A stretch of DNA of 64,000 bases from Aphrocallistes beatrix (Eukaryota; Porifera; Hexactinellida; Sceptrulophora; Aphrocallistidae): assembly GCA_963281255.1 (NCBI GenBank), contig OY725499.1, forward strand, positions 1,868,096-1,932,095, in the 5' to 3' direction. A program made the position numbers and the translations under genes. The notes beneath the pieces were generated by a model. It made no database searches and had not been told where the DNA came from. It was given only the letters and a program-made list of their open reading frames with translations. Shown here piece after piece: positions 44,151 to 53,875 of the stretch. The stretch's first letter is position 1. Each line of letters begins with the position of its first letter.

Positions 44151-44960
44151 GTAATAGTGTCGTACGCTCGGTTATTAACCTTAGCTTCCAACATTCCCAT
44201 ATATAATAATCACAGGGGTTGAGGTCTGAACTTGAAGGTGATCACTCTTCAGGTTCTAAAAATGCCGGCACATTGGCTGATCACCATTCTCGAGTCGATT
44301 TAGCGGTATGTGCTGGGGCACCATCCTGCTGAAAAATCTATTTCTTTCCTTTCATGAAGGTTGAGCCTATAGCACGAACATATTTCTCGAAAATTAAGTC
44401 TTGATAAGATTTGGCATTGATTATCGTGCCTTGAGGGACGAAAACTAAGGGTGTTTTACCAACTGCTGATATCCTGCCCAAACCATGATAGATTTAGGAT
44501 GTTGACTCTTCTGCACTGTTCGAAACCTTTCTAGTATATCCTTTCGTGAAATTGTATAGATACAAGAATTTTTAGAGTTGTACTTTTCTTCTATGCTGAA
44601 CACCTTTTCATCTGAGAAAAAAATCTTTGAGAATTAACAGTTTTGAGCAGTCAAGAAGCTTGCGACATATTTGGACCCTCTTTTCAATAACAGTATCACT
44701 AAGGGACTCTGTTTTAACTCTTTTGAAGGACTTATTCCCCAAGTCATTTGTGATAATCCGTCAAGCAGATGCACTAGAAATTTTAGTTCGGGCAGCTATT
44801 TTTCGAAGGGAAAGCGTCGGACGACGCATCAATTTCTGCCGAACTTTCTTCTTATTGACAGGAGTGCAAATAGTGCGTGGTCGGCAAGATCTTCGCTTAT
44901 CTGTTATGTTCCCTGTTTCATTGTAACGTTTTGAGGTACGAGAGAAAATAATCTGGAGAA
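44150..44960 (-). pseudogene. Mariner-like transposase remnant, DD37D type
   Basis: The minus strand reads FQQDGAPAHTAKSTREW, stop, SANVPAFLEPEE, stop, SPSSSDLNPCDYYIW in one frame. The second and third acidic residues (D of QQDG, D of PCDY) are 37 apart, the spacing of the DD37D (maT-like) mariner group. MLEAKVNNRAYDTITSLMRA follows one frame off. Upstream, the N-terminal half (to about 44960) is decayed. Stops and frame changes rule out activity. Confidence 0.7.
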
Positions 44961-45008
44961 CTTCGGAGAACGAAGGGTTTTGAAAATTTCAATTTGCTTT
45001 GCACCAGT

Positions 45009-45567
45009 GTGAAATCCTTACTATTAAAACTCGATTAATGTGTGTATATATATACATATATACATATCTCTGTAACGAATTGATTGAAGAAACTGTCGGG
45101 CCCAGAAAGCTGATTTTTGGCATGTGGGAACTTTTTGGCTATGGCTCCACTAAGTTCTGAGCTCAGACCAAAATGTCGACTCATCATGGAATTATGACGT
45201 CATTGTCACATTTTTAAAAGTTAAGCAATACAGTTATTCGAGTATAACTCAGCCATTATAGAAGATAGAAGGCTGAAAATTTAATAGAATCTGTATACTA
45301 ACATACCTCACATATGATGCAACTATCATCAAAAAATGATGACTCAACACTCTGTTATGACGTCATCATTACGCATCAAAATTTTAAAAATTGACAAATT
45401 TGGTGATTTTTCGTGCGATATCGATTATAACTGTAGGACAGACGTATTTAGAGATGTTATCTTAACTAATGATAAATCAATGTGACCCCAGGCGCCCGCA
45501 GGGCGACTCCGGCGGACACAAAGTGTCCGCCAGCCGCGCAGCGCAAGCAAGCGAAGCGCGCTTGTAA
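45009..45567 (-). repeat. Family A repeat, most complete copy
   Basis: Begins with the terminal repeat CCTTACTATTAAAACTCGAT, a TATATA run, then tail, two TGACGTCA palindromes (45195 and 45358), and the head with both hairpins intact (AGGCGCCCGCAGGGCG.., GGCGGACAC..GTGTCCGCC) to GCGCGCTTGT. Lies in the cadherin intron between the two small exons. Confidence 0.9.
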
Positions 45568-45767
45568 TTCAATGACAACAGACCTTCTTTGCTCTAGCTG
45601 GATTTTAGATGACATATCAATGAAAATTACTTAGGTAGCTATTTTTTAGATAGAGTACATACAGATTAGTTAAATGAAACGGTAGGTAAGAACATTTACT
45701 TAACTTTTGATTTTTAGAAATAAAATTTAATTGGTACAGAATTTATGACGCACCCTGTATATATACA

Positions 45768-46085
45768 AGCGCGGTTCGCTTGCTTGCGCTGCGCGGCTGG
45801 CGGACACTTTGTCTTTGGGATTTTGGCTCCTGAGGTCTTTTCTGATCAATTATAAAGGAGATAACATCTCTAAATACATCTGTCCTACTGTTATAATCGA
45901 TATCTCACGAAATATCACAAAATTTGTCAATTTTAAACAATTTGATGGGTAATGATAACGTCATAACAAAGTGATGAGTCATTATTTTTTTGATGATAGT
46001 TGCATCATATGCGAGGCATATTAGTATACAAATTCTATTAACAATCTACAACTTAAATGGCTGAGTTATGATTAAAAAATATCGA
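45768..46085 (+). repeat. Family A repeat, 5' part
   Basis: Head ACAAGCGCGGTTCGCTTGCT after a TATATA run, body to ATGGCTGAGTTATG, then truncated. It faces the copy at 45009-45567, making an inverted pair 200 bp apart. Confidence 0.85.
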
Positions 46086-46222
46086 TACCTTATGTTCAAG
46101 TTAGATCACATGTTATATAATACATACATAATACATGTTAATACGTACCTTAAATAAACACAGAAAAATATGTATATGATTAGCCGATGAGAACTCACTT
46201 TTAACTAGGATACTAATTAACC

Positions 46223-46336
46223 CTAATTGGACTTGGAATGTTGAAGTGAAAGTGAAAGTTAATTGAAAGTGAACTGAAAGTGAAAATGAAAGTGGGAATT
46301 TTCTATTTATACCTTTGACCCCAAGTCCAAGTAGGG
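46223..46336. mobile_element. piggyBac-like MITE, 114 bp
   Basis: TTAA at both ends (46219-46222 and 46337-46340), then CCCTAATTGGACTTGG at the left and the inverse CCAAGTCCAAGTAGGG at the right, one mismatch. TTAA target sites and CCCT-type ends are piggyBac hallmarks. The centre is rich in GAAAGTGAAA repeats. Related copies: 36060-36180 and 52445-52565. Confidence 0.75.
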
Positions 46337-46608
46337 TTAATCACAAATTTTAAACATATTAGTATTACTAGTAGATAATCAATTAAAATGTGCAGAAATC
46401 ACCCTTCGAATGATGGCAGAGTCAGGTTCGGAAAAAAACTCAGATCAGAACTTTATTAAAAATGTGACAAAAACATCACATTTTTATGCAGTTACCATCA
46501 TGAATCCCACATGAATTGCCACGATATCTAGTATATATACACACACAGTAATAAATAAACGAAATATTGACATAAATCTATAAATGCAACAAATCATTAA
46601 AATCTTAC

Positions 46609-46815
46609 ATTGTTAATTCTAAATTGAGAGCTTGAATCACCACCAATAATAGATATTGTTATTCTTCCATTATCCCCATCATCTTCATCGTTTGCAGCTA
46701 GTACTGCCACGTTAGTACCAATAGGTGAATTTTCAGATATAATCGCAGTTAGCATTGAGTTAGAAAACACAGGATTATGGTCATTGATATCTGTGATTGT
46801 AACGGTTACCAAAGC
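46609..46815 (-). CDS. Cadherin gene, internal exon (69 codons), 5'-most seen
   Basis: Acceptor TTTTGTTTCATAG before 46815; donor GTAAGA from 46608. It encodes ALVTVTITDINDHNPVFSNS, ISENSPIGTNVAVLAANDED and DGDNGRITISIIGGD up to QFRINN: the end of one EC repeat, a DINDH linker and most of the next repeat. 207 bp, phase 0 both sides. The exon before it was not found in 46.8-64 kb, so upstream exons are small, in the gap, or outside. Confidence 0.85.
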
Positions 46816-47385
46816 CTATGAAACAAAACAATAATATTATATGGAGAAGGTAAAAAGATTTTAAAGGAAACGAAAAATGAACTCATTAAAGTCTACAACT
46901 TTAAATGTGACTGTTAAAATGTGACTGTTAAAAAGGGTATGAAGTCAAAACAAGTGATTAATGCATTTAAGAGATAGCTATTGTATACATTGCACAAAAG
47001 TAATATGAGACTGGCATCAAATAACAAGAATCCTTCTGGTTAACCGATTAAGTACCCACAAATATATATTTGTAAAAATATGTCAAAATATATGCTGAAC
47101 ATTCATTGAAAGTTTTCTTTTTCTTAACACTTTTCATTATAAAGTTATTAAGTATTTAGTTTGCCGACTATACTATGTATAGTGGTCAATTTCTGAAATG
47201 AGTGTATCCCTTTTAAAGCAATATTATATGAGAGATAAATGAAATTTCGACACAAGGTGTAGATGAACAGACGAAATGACTAGTATATGAAATTTGAACG
47301 ACATTTTGTGACACATTGGGACTCATATTAGAACCAGAAAAGCTATAACTCCGTTCCCATTAATACAACCCTATCATTATATTTC
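46816..47385. other. Non-coding stretch, nothing recognised
   Basis: AT-rich, probably cadherin intron. No element ends or coding motifs. Confidence 0.5.
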
Positions 47386-47387
47386 AG

Positions 47388-47795
47388 ATTTTGGCTATGG
47401 CTCTACAAATTTCTGAGCTCAGATGAAAATGTCGACTCATCATGGAATTATAACGTTATTGTCATCTCTTTATGATTAGAAATTTAAAGTTCCGACTCAA
47501 AATCAGTCATTTTAGGTGATAGAAGGCTGAAAATTTAATAGAATGTGTACATTAATATATCTCAAATATAATATAACTATCATCAAAAAATGATAACTCA
47601 TCACTCTATTATGACGTCATAATTACTCAGCAAAAATTGTCAAATTGACACATTTGGTGATTTTTCGAGTGATATCGATTATAACAGTAAGACAGACGTG
47701 TTTAGAGATGTTATCTATCATATAATTAATCCATGTGAGCCTAGGCGCCCGAAGGTCGCGTCATCCAGCCCCGCAGCGCAAGCAAGCGAAGTACG
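47388..47795 (-). repeat. Family A repeat, 5' truncated in the tail, head decayed
   Basis: Starts TTTTGGCTATGGCTCTACAA, retains ATGATGACGTCA-like blocks (TATGACGTCATAATTAC) and the ATTAATCCATGTGAGCC junction, and ends CAGCGCAAGCAAGCGAAG. The GGCGGACAC hairpin is deleted. Confidence 0.8.
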
Positions 47796-47799
47796 TTTT

Positions 47800-48474
47800 A
47801 AATTATATATTTTGATTATTATTAGCTTCTCTACTATCTATTTTATGATATCCACTGTTCTGTTTCCGGATTAAGAGTAACTATTCTCCAGATCGTGTAA
47901 ATTGTGAACCAGTTCCAGTAATCAGACGATATTTTAAGTTCACACAGCTTGGAGCGGGCGCGGAAAGTACAATATTGAAAGAAATCGATGCTGGAGAGAT
48001 ATTAGCCGACTACATATAAAGTCGATTTTGTACTCGAAAGTAACGTTTGAACGCACTCACTCATCTAAAATTTATCATGAACATCTATTCTATCACGAAT
48101 ATCTATTTACTGTTATTATAATATAGTTTGTTACAAATTTTTAAAAAAATTGCTTCTTTTTCCTGAATGGTATTGGGATTACATGAGATAAAGTTGAATT
48201 ATACGAGTATTACATTGTTAGATTTAGGAGTAGATAATATGAAGAAATGGCAGTTTTAAGGACATTAAATTGCTCATAAGCTAAGCAAATAGATTTTTAA
48301 TAATTTAGATTCCCATTCTCTACCCCATGGTACAATTGATACCAGGACTTAAATAGAGTAGCCTATGGTTTCTATTGTTCTGGATTTTACGCCTGAAAAA
48401 ACATTTGACACCTCGAGAAGTGTCACAAGTGTTACAAGATATCGCCCTGAAATTTTTGTGAAGCTGCGGACATA
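47800..48474. other. Non-coding stretch, nothing recognised
   Basis: No convincing gene or element ends; short frames only. Confidence 0.5.
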
Positions 48475-48476
48475 TA

Positions 48477-48954
48477 CACTACCCGGACAAAAGTATTTGC
48501 ACACTTCATTATCTTACGTGCATTTAATACTAAAATGGGTCTATTCATGAAGATTAAAACTCCGAAACGGTAAGTGATACAACTAATCGGGTTTCAAATT
48601 CGAAATCTTCGCATTCGAATTAGTTATTGTAGGATATTTCTAATCAATTACTAATTCCCAATTATTTCAAATTATCTATCACTGCCACCTTGTGCTACAT
48701 ATGTCCCTTTTTATCATTATACATGATGGTGATGTACTACCCCTTGTGCCACAGGTTGATAATTTTACTCATTGGGTTGAGCCATTTGTTAGAAATCTTC
48801 AACTATTACTAATTCGAATGTAAAGATTTCGAATCTTAAATCAAACTCTTAATAGCTCTTAGAGTTTGAATACTTTTCCCTTCATGAAAAGATCAATTTA
48901 GTACTATTTGTATGGGGAAGAATATAGTGTACAAATACTTTTGTCCAGTTAGTG
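48477..48954. mobile_element. Tc1-like MITE (family E), 478 bp
   Basis: CACTACCCGGACAAAAGTAT at the left and its inverse, ATACTTTTGTCCAGTTAGTG, at the right, TA outside both. CACT..CCGGACAAAAGT is a common Tc1 terminus. No frame. The copy at 63625 is the same family. 48957-49440 to the right holds scattered GGGGGGC runs but no gene. Confidence 0.85.
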
Positions 48955-49468
48955 TATATAGATGAGCACTTCCTCATACGATTTTCAATATATGCTAAAT
49001 CAAGGGGGGCAACCTGTTATATCCAAATTTTAAGGGGGGCAGGTACTAGCTCACATCTCTTCATTTTATGCTACATTGTATTTCTTCATTTTATTTCTAG
49101 GGGGGCACTTGAATGAGCAGGGGGGCAAGTGCCCTCCCTAACACCCTCTGTATGAAACCCTGATCATAATTACGTAGCATTTTGTAATTTCACTATTTTG
49201 CTTATTGCACAAAAACTAGAAAACCTAGAAACTTGAGATTGGTTTTACTGGTGAAGTATGAGGCCCTCTAAAACCTATTTTATTCCTAGATCCATCGGAC
49301 ATAGGACCTCTGAGCAATTTTCGGTTAAAGATTTTGTCGCGTCATCATCGCCTAATTTTAATGATAAATGCCTATTAGAGCTCAAATTTTAATAGTTTGA
49401 GATAATCAATTGATCAAAAAGTGTTCAATGTGTTGCAGAAAGTGTTCAGTGTAGATGACTACACAAAA

Positions 49469-49768
49469 CTATGCTTCCGGCGTTAGTTTGTCTTCTGGGA
49501 CTATAGTGGTTGGGAGGCTTTTCCTTTCGACTATCTTGAGAGATGAGTCGAAGAAGGGATGTGAATCCCTCAGTAGTGGAGCCAAGCTAGTGTCTGCCAT
49601 CTGGTTCTCCGAGGGTGGAAGCGACGTGAGTCGTTTTTCTGTTGAATAGGGTTGGGTTCGAGGTCTTGTGCGGGGTCTTCCTAGCGAGATCATGGTTTGA
49701 GTTTGATTCGCGTTTGTAGTATTAGATAGATACAAAATAAGCAGTAAAAATGTAAGGTATTCTAACAT
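49469..49768 (-). CDS. Possible small secreted protein
   Basis: 99 codons from ATG at 49768. The first 20 residues (MLEYLTFLLLILYLSNTTNA) look like a cleavable signal peptide. The rest is polar and Ser/Thr/Pro-rich (GRPRTRPRTQPYSTEKRLTS), ending KLTPEA and TAG. No domain recognised and no good splice donor seen. It is on the cadherin strand and upstream of the first visible cadherin exon, but nothing links them. Could be chance. Confidence 0.25.
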   Translation of the reverse strand: MLEYLTFLLLILYLSNTTNANQTQTMISLGRPRTRPRTQPYSTEKRLTSLPPSENQMADTSLAPLLRDSHPFFDSSLKIVERKSLPTTIVPEDKLTPEA

Positions 49769-50034
49769 AACGAGTTTCAATGTATATTTATACGTTTCTT
49801 CAGCATAATGCATACTGTTATTAGGAGGATAATTCACTGGGTTGAATACAAGCGCGTTGGTTGGTTTATTACATCTAAGATAGACTTAATTAGGAATTGT
49901 TGCAGATATCTAGCAGTTAGCATGTTATTCAAAGAGGGAACTATAATTCGTTCTGGGAGTTAGGAGCAGAAATGTTGAACAGTTTATAGAAGTTCGCCGT
50001 ATCTAGCATGGGAAATATGTCCAGAACTAAGTTA

Positions 50035-50160
50035 ACCCTTGAAAGCATTTGGGATTTTTCTATTTATAGTAATAACCCCAAACATATATGGTTTCGTCAT
50101 TGAAAATGGCTTAAACCGGAAATGACGCAACACATTACTGTGGCAAGCGTGGGTTAAGAT
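50035..50160 (+). pseudogene. Fragment of the OTU-type transposase C-terminal region
   Basis: CCCTTGAAAGCATTTGGGAT, then AAAATGGCTTAAACCGGAAA and TGACGCAACACATTACTG, nearly the same as the minus-strand sequence at 25030-25140 and 32990-33105. It encodes LESIWDFSIYSNNPKHIWF. Isolated piece only. Confidence 0.55.
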
Positions 50161-50274
50161 GCAGAACGGCCTGATAATCCTTCAGCCAGTCACCAAATAT
50201 GTATACTCTAGTAATTTATTCAAAATAGATTAACTCTGATAGAATGCAGTGTATAATACAGTGTATAATATGTA

Positions 50275-50505
50275 TAATAACAAATAATTTGGTCAACCGA
50301 ATAATTTGGTCAAACAAATAATTTGAATGCTTTCCCAATACAGTCACACGTTCCTACATGAGGTGGTCCGAACACAAATAAATCTAATAGGCCTACTTAT
50401 ACTTGATTATATTTTGTATAAATATTTATATAATAGATAAAAATTTATGCAAAAATATAATCAAGTATTATTTGGTTGAAGCGGTTTCAACCTTGATAAT
50501 TACCA
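50275..50505. repeat. Family F repeat
   Basis: ACCGAATAATTTGGTCAAAC, ACATGAGGTGGTCCGAACAC, TAGGCCTACTTATACTTGAT and the end ATTTGGTTGAAGCGGTTTCA-ACCTT match 22218-22400 with the terminal block inverted. Confidence 0.6.
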
Positions 50506-50537
50506 ATTTATTCATCCACACGTACATTTTGTATGCC

Positions 50538-50691
50538 AGGGCCGGCGCCACCGGGGGTGTCCTGGGTGTCCAGACACCCACTGCATCCTGTTTTATCATA
50601 TTGTACAATATGTATCCCTCCATAAATGGACACCCACTTTCAGAGAAATCCATCTTGGACACCCACTGCCGATAAAACATGGCGCCGGCCA
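50538..50691. mobile_element. hAT-type MITE, about 154 bp
   Basis: AGGGCCGGCGCCACCGGGGG at the left and GGCGCCGGCCA at the right, flanked by TGTATGCC on both sides (50530-50537 and 50692-50699). Inside, GGACACCCACT is repeated three times. It abuts the gypsy-type remnant that follows. Confidence 0.75.
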
Positions 50692-50704
50692 TGTATGCCA
50701 AATA

Positions 50705-52035
50705 CGTAGTTGTAGTGTAACCAACTGCTGCCCAAATAATGACGGCACTGATTATGTTTCAGTGTTTGAAATGTTGAATCATTGGTCCAAGGAAATGCAA
50801 GATGAATGGAAGGTTTCTCCATAGAGATGATGCATGGAAATTGTTGAGTCTTCAGCTGTGCGAGACATTTCTGTGACGAGGATATACTACTTCACTTCGA
50901 TATTCCCCAGGGTTACGGTACAGTGAAGGAAGTTCCAGAAAACCTGGTTTTCGGAAATGTAAGGCCCATCAATCTTCTTAATTGTCCTTCACATTTAAGT
51001 GTAAATTGACTCCCAATTGTCATACTACATCCTGAAGAAGCAGCCGAACAAGTCGGCGAGGAAGATGAGGCTATGGGAGAGTATGGAACTGGTGATATGG
51101 AGGAGTTTAGAGAAGATGGGTTAGATGGACCTAGAACTGCAGATGACCAGGACTGCTTTAGCAAGTATATTGTGGTGAGAGCGCTAAAGACGAAGTCGCC
51201 TGAAGGTATGCGAACACTTGATCTCTATATTCTGTAAACATGGAGCACCTCACATCTTCCGGACAGATAACGGAGGTGAATTTACTATTAACCTGCTGAA
51301 TACGACACTGCGAAATGGCGGCTACAGGTACTTCTTACTCATAGTTGATCGCTTTTTACATTACGTCGAAGCAATCCCGTTGAAAGACCAGGCCGCCACG
51401 TCCATCGTTAACGTATTCACGGAAAGATGGGTCTATCGTGGATATGGCGCACCAAATATTATGCTCACAGATCAGGGGAAGAATGTGGATGGGTTAGAGG
51501 TGCACCAACTGTGCTACGATTTAGGGATTACTAAAAGTCACACCACACTGTAACACCCGGAGTCCGATGGGATGGCCGAAAGACATGTCGATTCGTCAAA
51601 CAAGGGATATGTTGTTTGATGCTCAAACGCAACCTAGAAAAGGGTCCCTGCTCATCGTTGTTGCAAGAGATTATTTTCTACTACAATAATCTCGACAACG
51701 CGTCGAGTAAATATCTCCACACATGTTGGCGCTTGGCCTTCAGCCGAGGTAATAAATCGATATGCTCATTAGCACTGATAATACTCCAACAAAAGTTACA
51801 GTCAGTATCTCTAAACAACGGTAAAGAAGAGGCAAGAATTGAGTGTAATTGCACGAGAAAACCAGGAGTGCACCCAATCGACGGCTAAGAAGAAGTATGG
51901 TAAAAGCAAGAAAACATCTAACATAACCACGGGAGATTGAGTCATGATTAATATGAAGGACTATTCATATACTACATGTTAATTTGTAGTAAGAGAGAAC
52001 TATCACAATTTTCCACCACTTTTGTATTAATAGTC
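50705..52035 (+). pseudogene. Gypsy-type integrase remnant, copy 3, longest
   Basis: Upstream segment to about 51215 shared with copy 2. Then GAPHIFRTDNGGEFTINLLN directly before RNGGYRYFLLIVDRFLHYVE, PNIMLTDQGKNVDGLEVHQL, stop, HPESDGMAERHV (catalytic Glu), then decayed post-core sequence to GTACACCCAATCGAC-like DNA. In an ordinary integrase TDNGGEFT comes after, not before, the GYRYFLLIVD block, so the order looks duplicated or permuted; all three copies share this join. Several stops; no RT or LTRs. It ends near ACCACTTTTGTATTAATAG, as copy 1 does. Confidence 0.75.
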
Positions 52036-52040
52036 ATTAC

Positions 52041-52440
52041 ACTCCATTAAATTCAGCAAAATATAGATATGATATACAGTTTGTTTTTTGCACATAAGAC
52101 TTGAAGTAATCCATGGTTAAATACCGTGAATAGGCTATAGTTACGTAGGCTGTGATAACATTTGTTTTGTAATTATAATATTAAGTATCCTTGATTATTC
52201 GGGGCCAAGACAGGCTGATTCCTTCGCAGCACCAATAAATATTTGCTTCCTACGGCCTTGCACTAATGACATTTGAAACAAGGTGACAGATTGAAAAATA
52301 AAGCACATGGATGAGTAATTGACTGGAACCTTTTCTAATAATTAAATTCATGTGTAGCCTAATAATTAGTAATCAGGTATTAAATCTGTTTCATTATTAT
52401 TGGTACTATTTGTAAACGATTTTTTCCTGATTAGATGTTA
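52041..52440. other. Non-coding stretch, nothing recognised
   Basis: No gene, element ends or repeats identified. Confidence 0.5.
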
Positions 52441-52444
52441 AATG

Positions 52445-52565
52445 AATTGGGGTCAAAGGTATAATTAGAAATGACCCCCACTTTCATTTTTAATTTCAAT
52501 TCACTATCAATTTCACTTTCACTTTCAATTCAACATTCCTAGCCAAAGTAGGGTAATTAATTAAT
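52445..52565 (+). repeat. Family D (piggyBac-like MITE) copy
   Basis: TTGGGGTCAAAGGTATAATT, CACTTTCACTTTCAATTCAA, CATTCCTAGCCAAAGTAGGG. Same family as 46223-46336 with eroded ends. Confidence 0.65.
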
Positions 52566-52689
52566 CAATTGAAATTTTGAATAAATAAAAAACGTTTATG
52601 AGACAAATTAATATTTGGTCTTCTCTCATTTGCTTTGCATGCAAAGTTTCATTGTTTGGTCATTGAAAATACAAAATTCCTGAGAGTAT

Positions 52690-53355
52690 CTGGGTTCAAA
52701 GTCTCCCACCCTTTTAATATGGCATCTTTTAATTCTGATAAATTGGATAAGTGTTCTGTTGACGCTGCTTTAGTATTCCCCATAGGTTCTTAATTGAGTA
52801 AAAATCAAGGGAATCGCTTGCTCAAGTTAATTGAGCAATGTTTATGTCGGATTTCCATGCTTTACTTTGGTTTAGTGTGGATTGGCGAGTTATCCTCGCG
52901 TAGTACTCAGCCTTCAGGATAGAAAAAATCAGCCATTTCAAGCAGGCATTAAATAGAGGTCAACATAACGACTGAGTTAAAATTTCCTACAAAAACCTAC
53001 AAAATAGTTTCTCCGCGAGCCGAAACGCCACCCCAGATATGAATCTTCAGTGTGTGTTAGGGAGATTTCCTCAATTGTGGTTTGTGTTCACTTGGTCCAG
53101 AATCGAGAACAATTCTGACTTAACCAAACTGAGCACTCGTCTGTGAAGATTACCCTCCCCTAATCCTGTTTAAAATTATTTTTAGCCTAAACAACTCTCT
53201 TTTCAGCAGTTAATGGTGTGATGAATGACCCCCTGATAGGTTTCCTCGATTTGAAGCCGGATTTTCGAATAGTCCTATAAACAGTAGTAGTCGAAGCTGC
53301 ATTGGGATGAATAGCTGCCAATATCCCTCTCAAATTACGAATAGACACATCGTAG
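52690..53355 (-). pseudogene. Tc1-like transposase remnant
   Basis: The minus strand shows SIKNLWGILKQRQQN, a decayed form of the NPIENLWGxLK box, preceded by NQSKAWKSDINIA and SILKAEYYARI, and further upstream NLHRRVLSLVKSELFSILDQ, the region around the first catalytic Asp. Every block needs a frame change. A different lineage from the Tc1 wreck at 14611. Confidence 0.6.
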
Positions 53356-53371
53356 GTATTTTAGAGATAAT

Positions 53372-53872
53372 TATAACAAGCGCGCTTCGCTTGCTTGCGG
53401 TGCGCGGCTGGCGGACACTTTGTGTCCGCCGGAGGCGCCTTTTGGGTGCCTGGGGTCTCAATGATTAATTATAAAGGAGAAAACATCTCTAAATATGTCT
53501 GTTCAATTGTTATAATCGATATCGCACGAAAAATCACCAAATTTGTCAATTTTAAAATTTTGATGCGTAATGATGACGTCATAAAAGTGATGAGTCATCA
53601 TATTTGGATGAGAGTTTTATCATATGTGAGATCTATTAATATATACATCTTATTAAAACTTTAGCCTTCTATCACCTAAAATGGCAGAGTTATGCTCGAA
53701 TAACTGTATTGCTTAACTTTTAAAATGTGACAATGACGTCATAATACCATGATGAGTTGACATTTTGCTCTGAGCTCAGAACTTAGTGGAGCCATAGCCT
53801 AAAGACTCCCACATGCCAAAAATCAGCTTTTTGTGCCGGGTTGTTTCTACAAATCAATTCGTTACAGAGATA
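53372..53872 (+). repeat. Family A repeat, full length
   Basis: ACAAGCGCGCTTCGCTTGCT, both hairpins, ATTAATTATAAAGGAGAAAA, TGATGACGTCATAAAAGTGA, AATGACGTCATAATACC, GACTCCCACATGCC, CAATTCGTTACAGAGATATA. The next family A-like terminus (CCTTACTATTAAAACTCGAT) starts immediately after, at about 53877. Confidence 0.9.
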
Positions 53873-53875
53873 TAT

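Noticed and set aside
49000..49150. G-quadruplex-like cluster of GGGGGGC runs
   Set aside because: The runs are 25-60 bases apart, too far for a single stable quadruplex; more likely the worn end of an old MITE.
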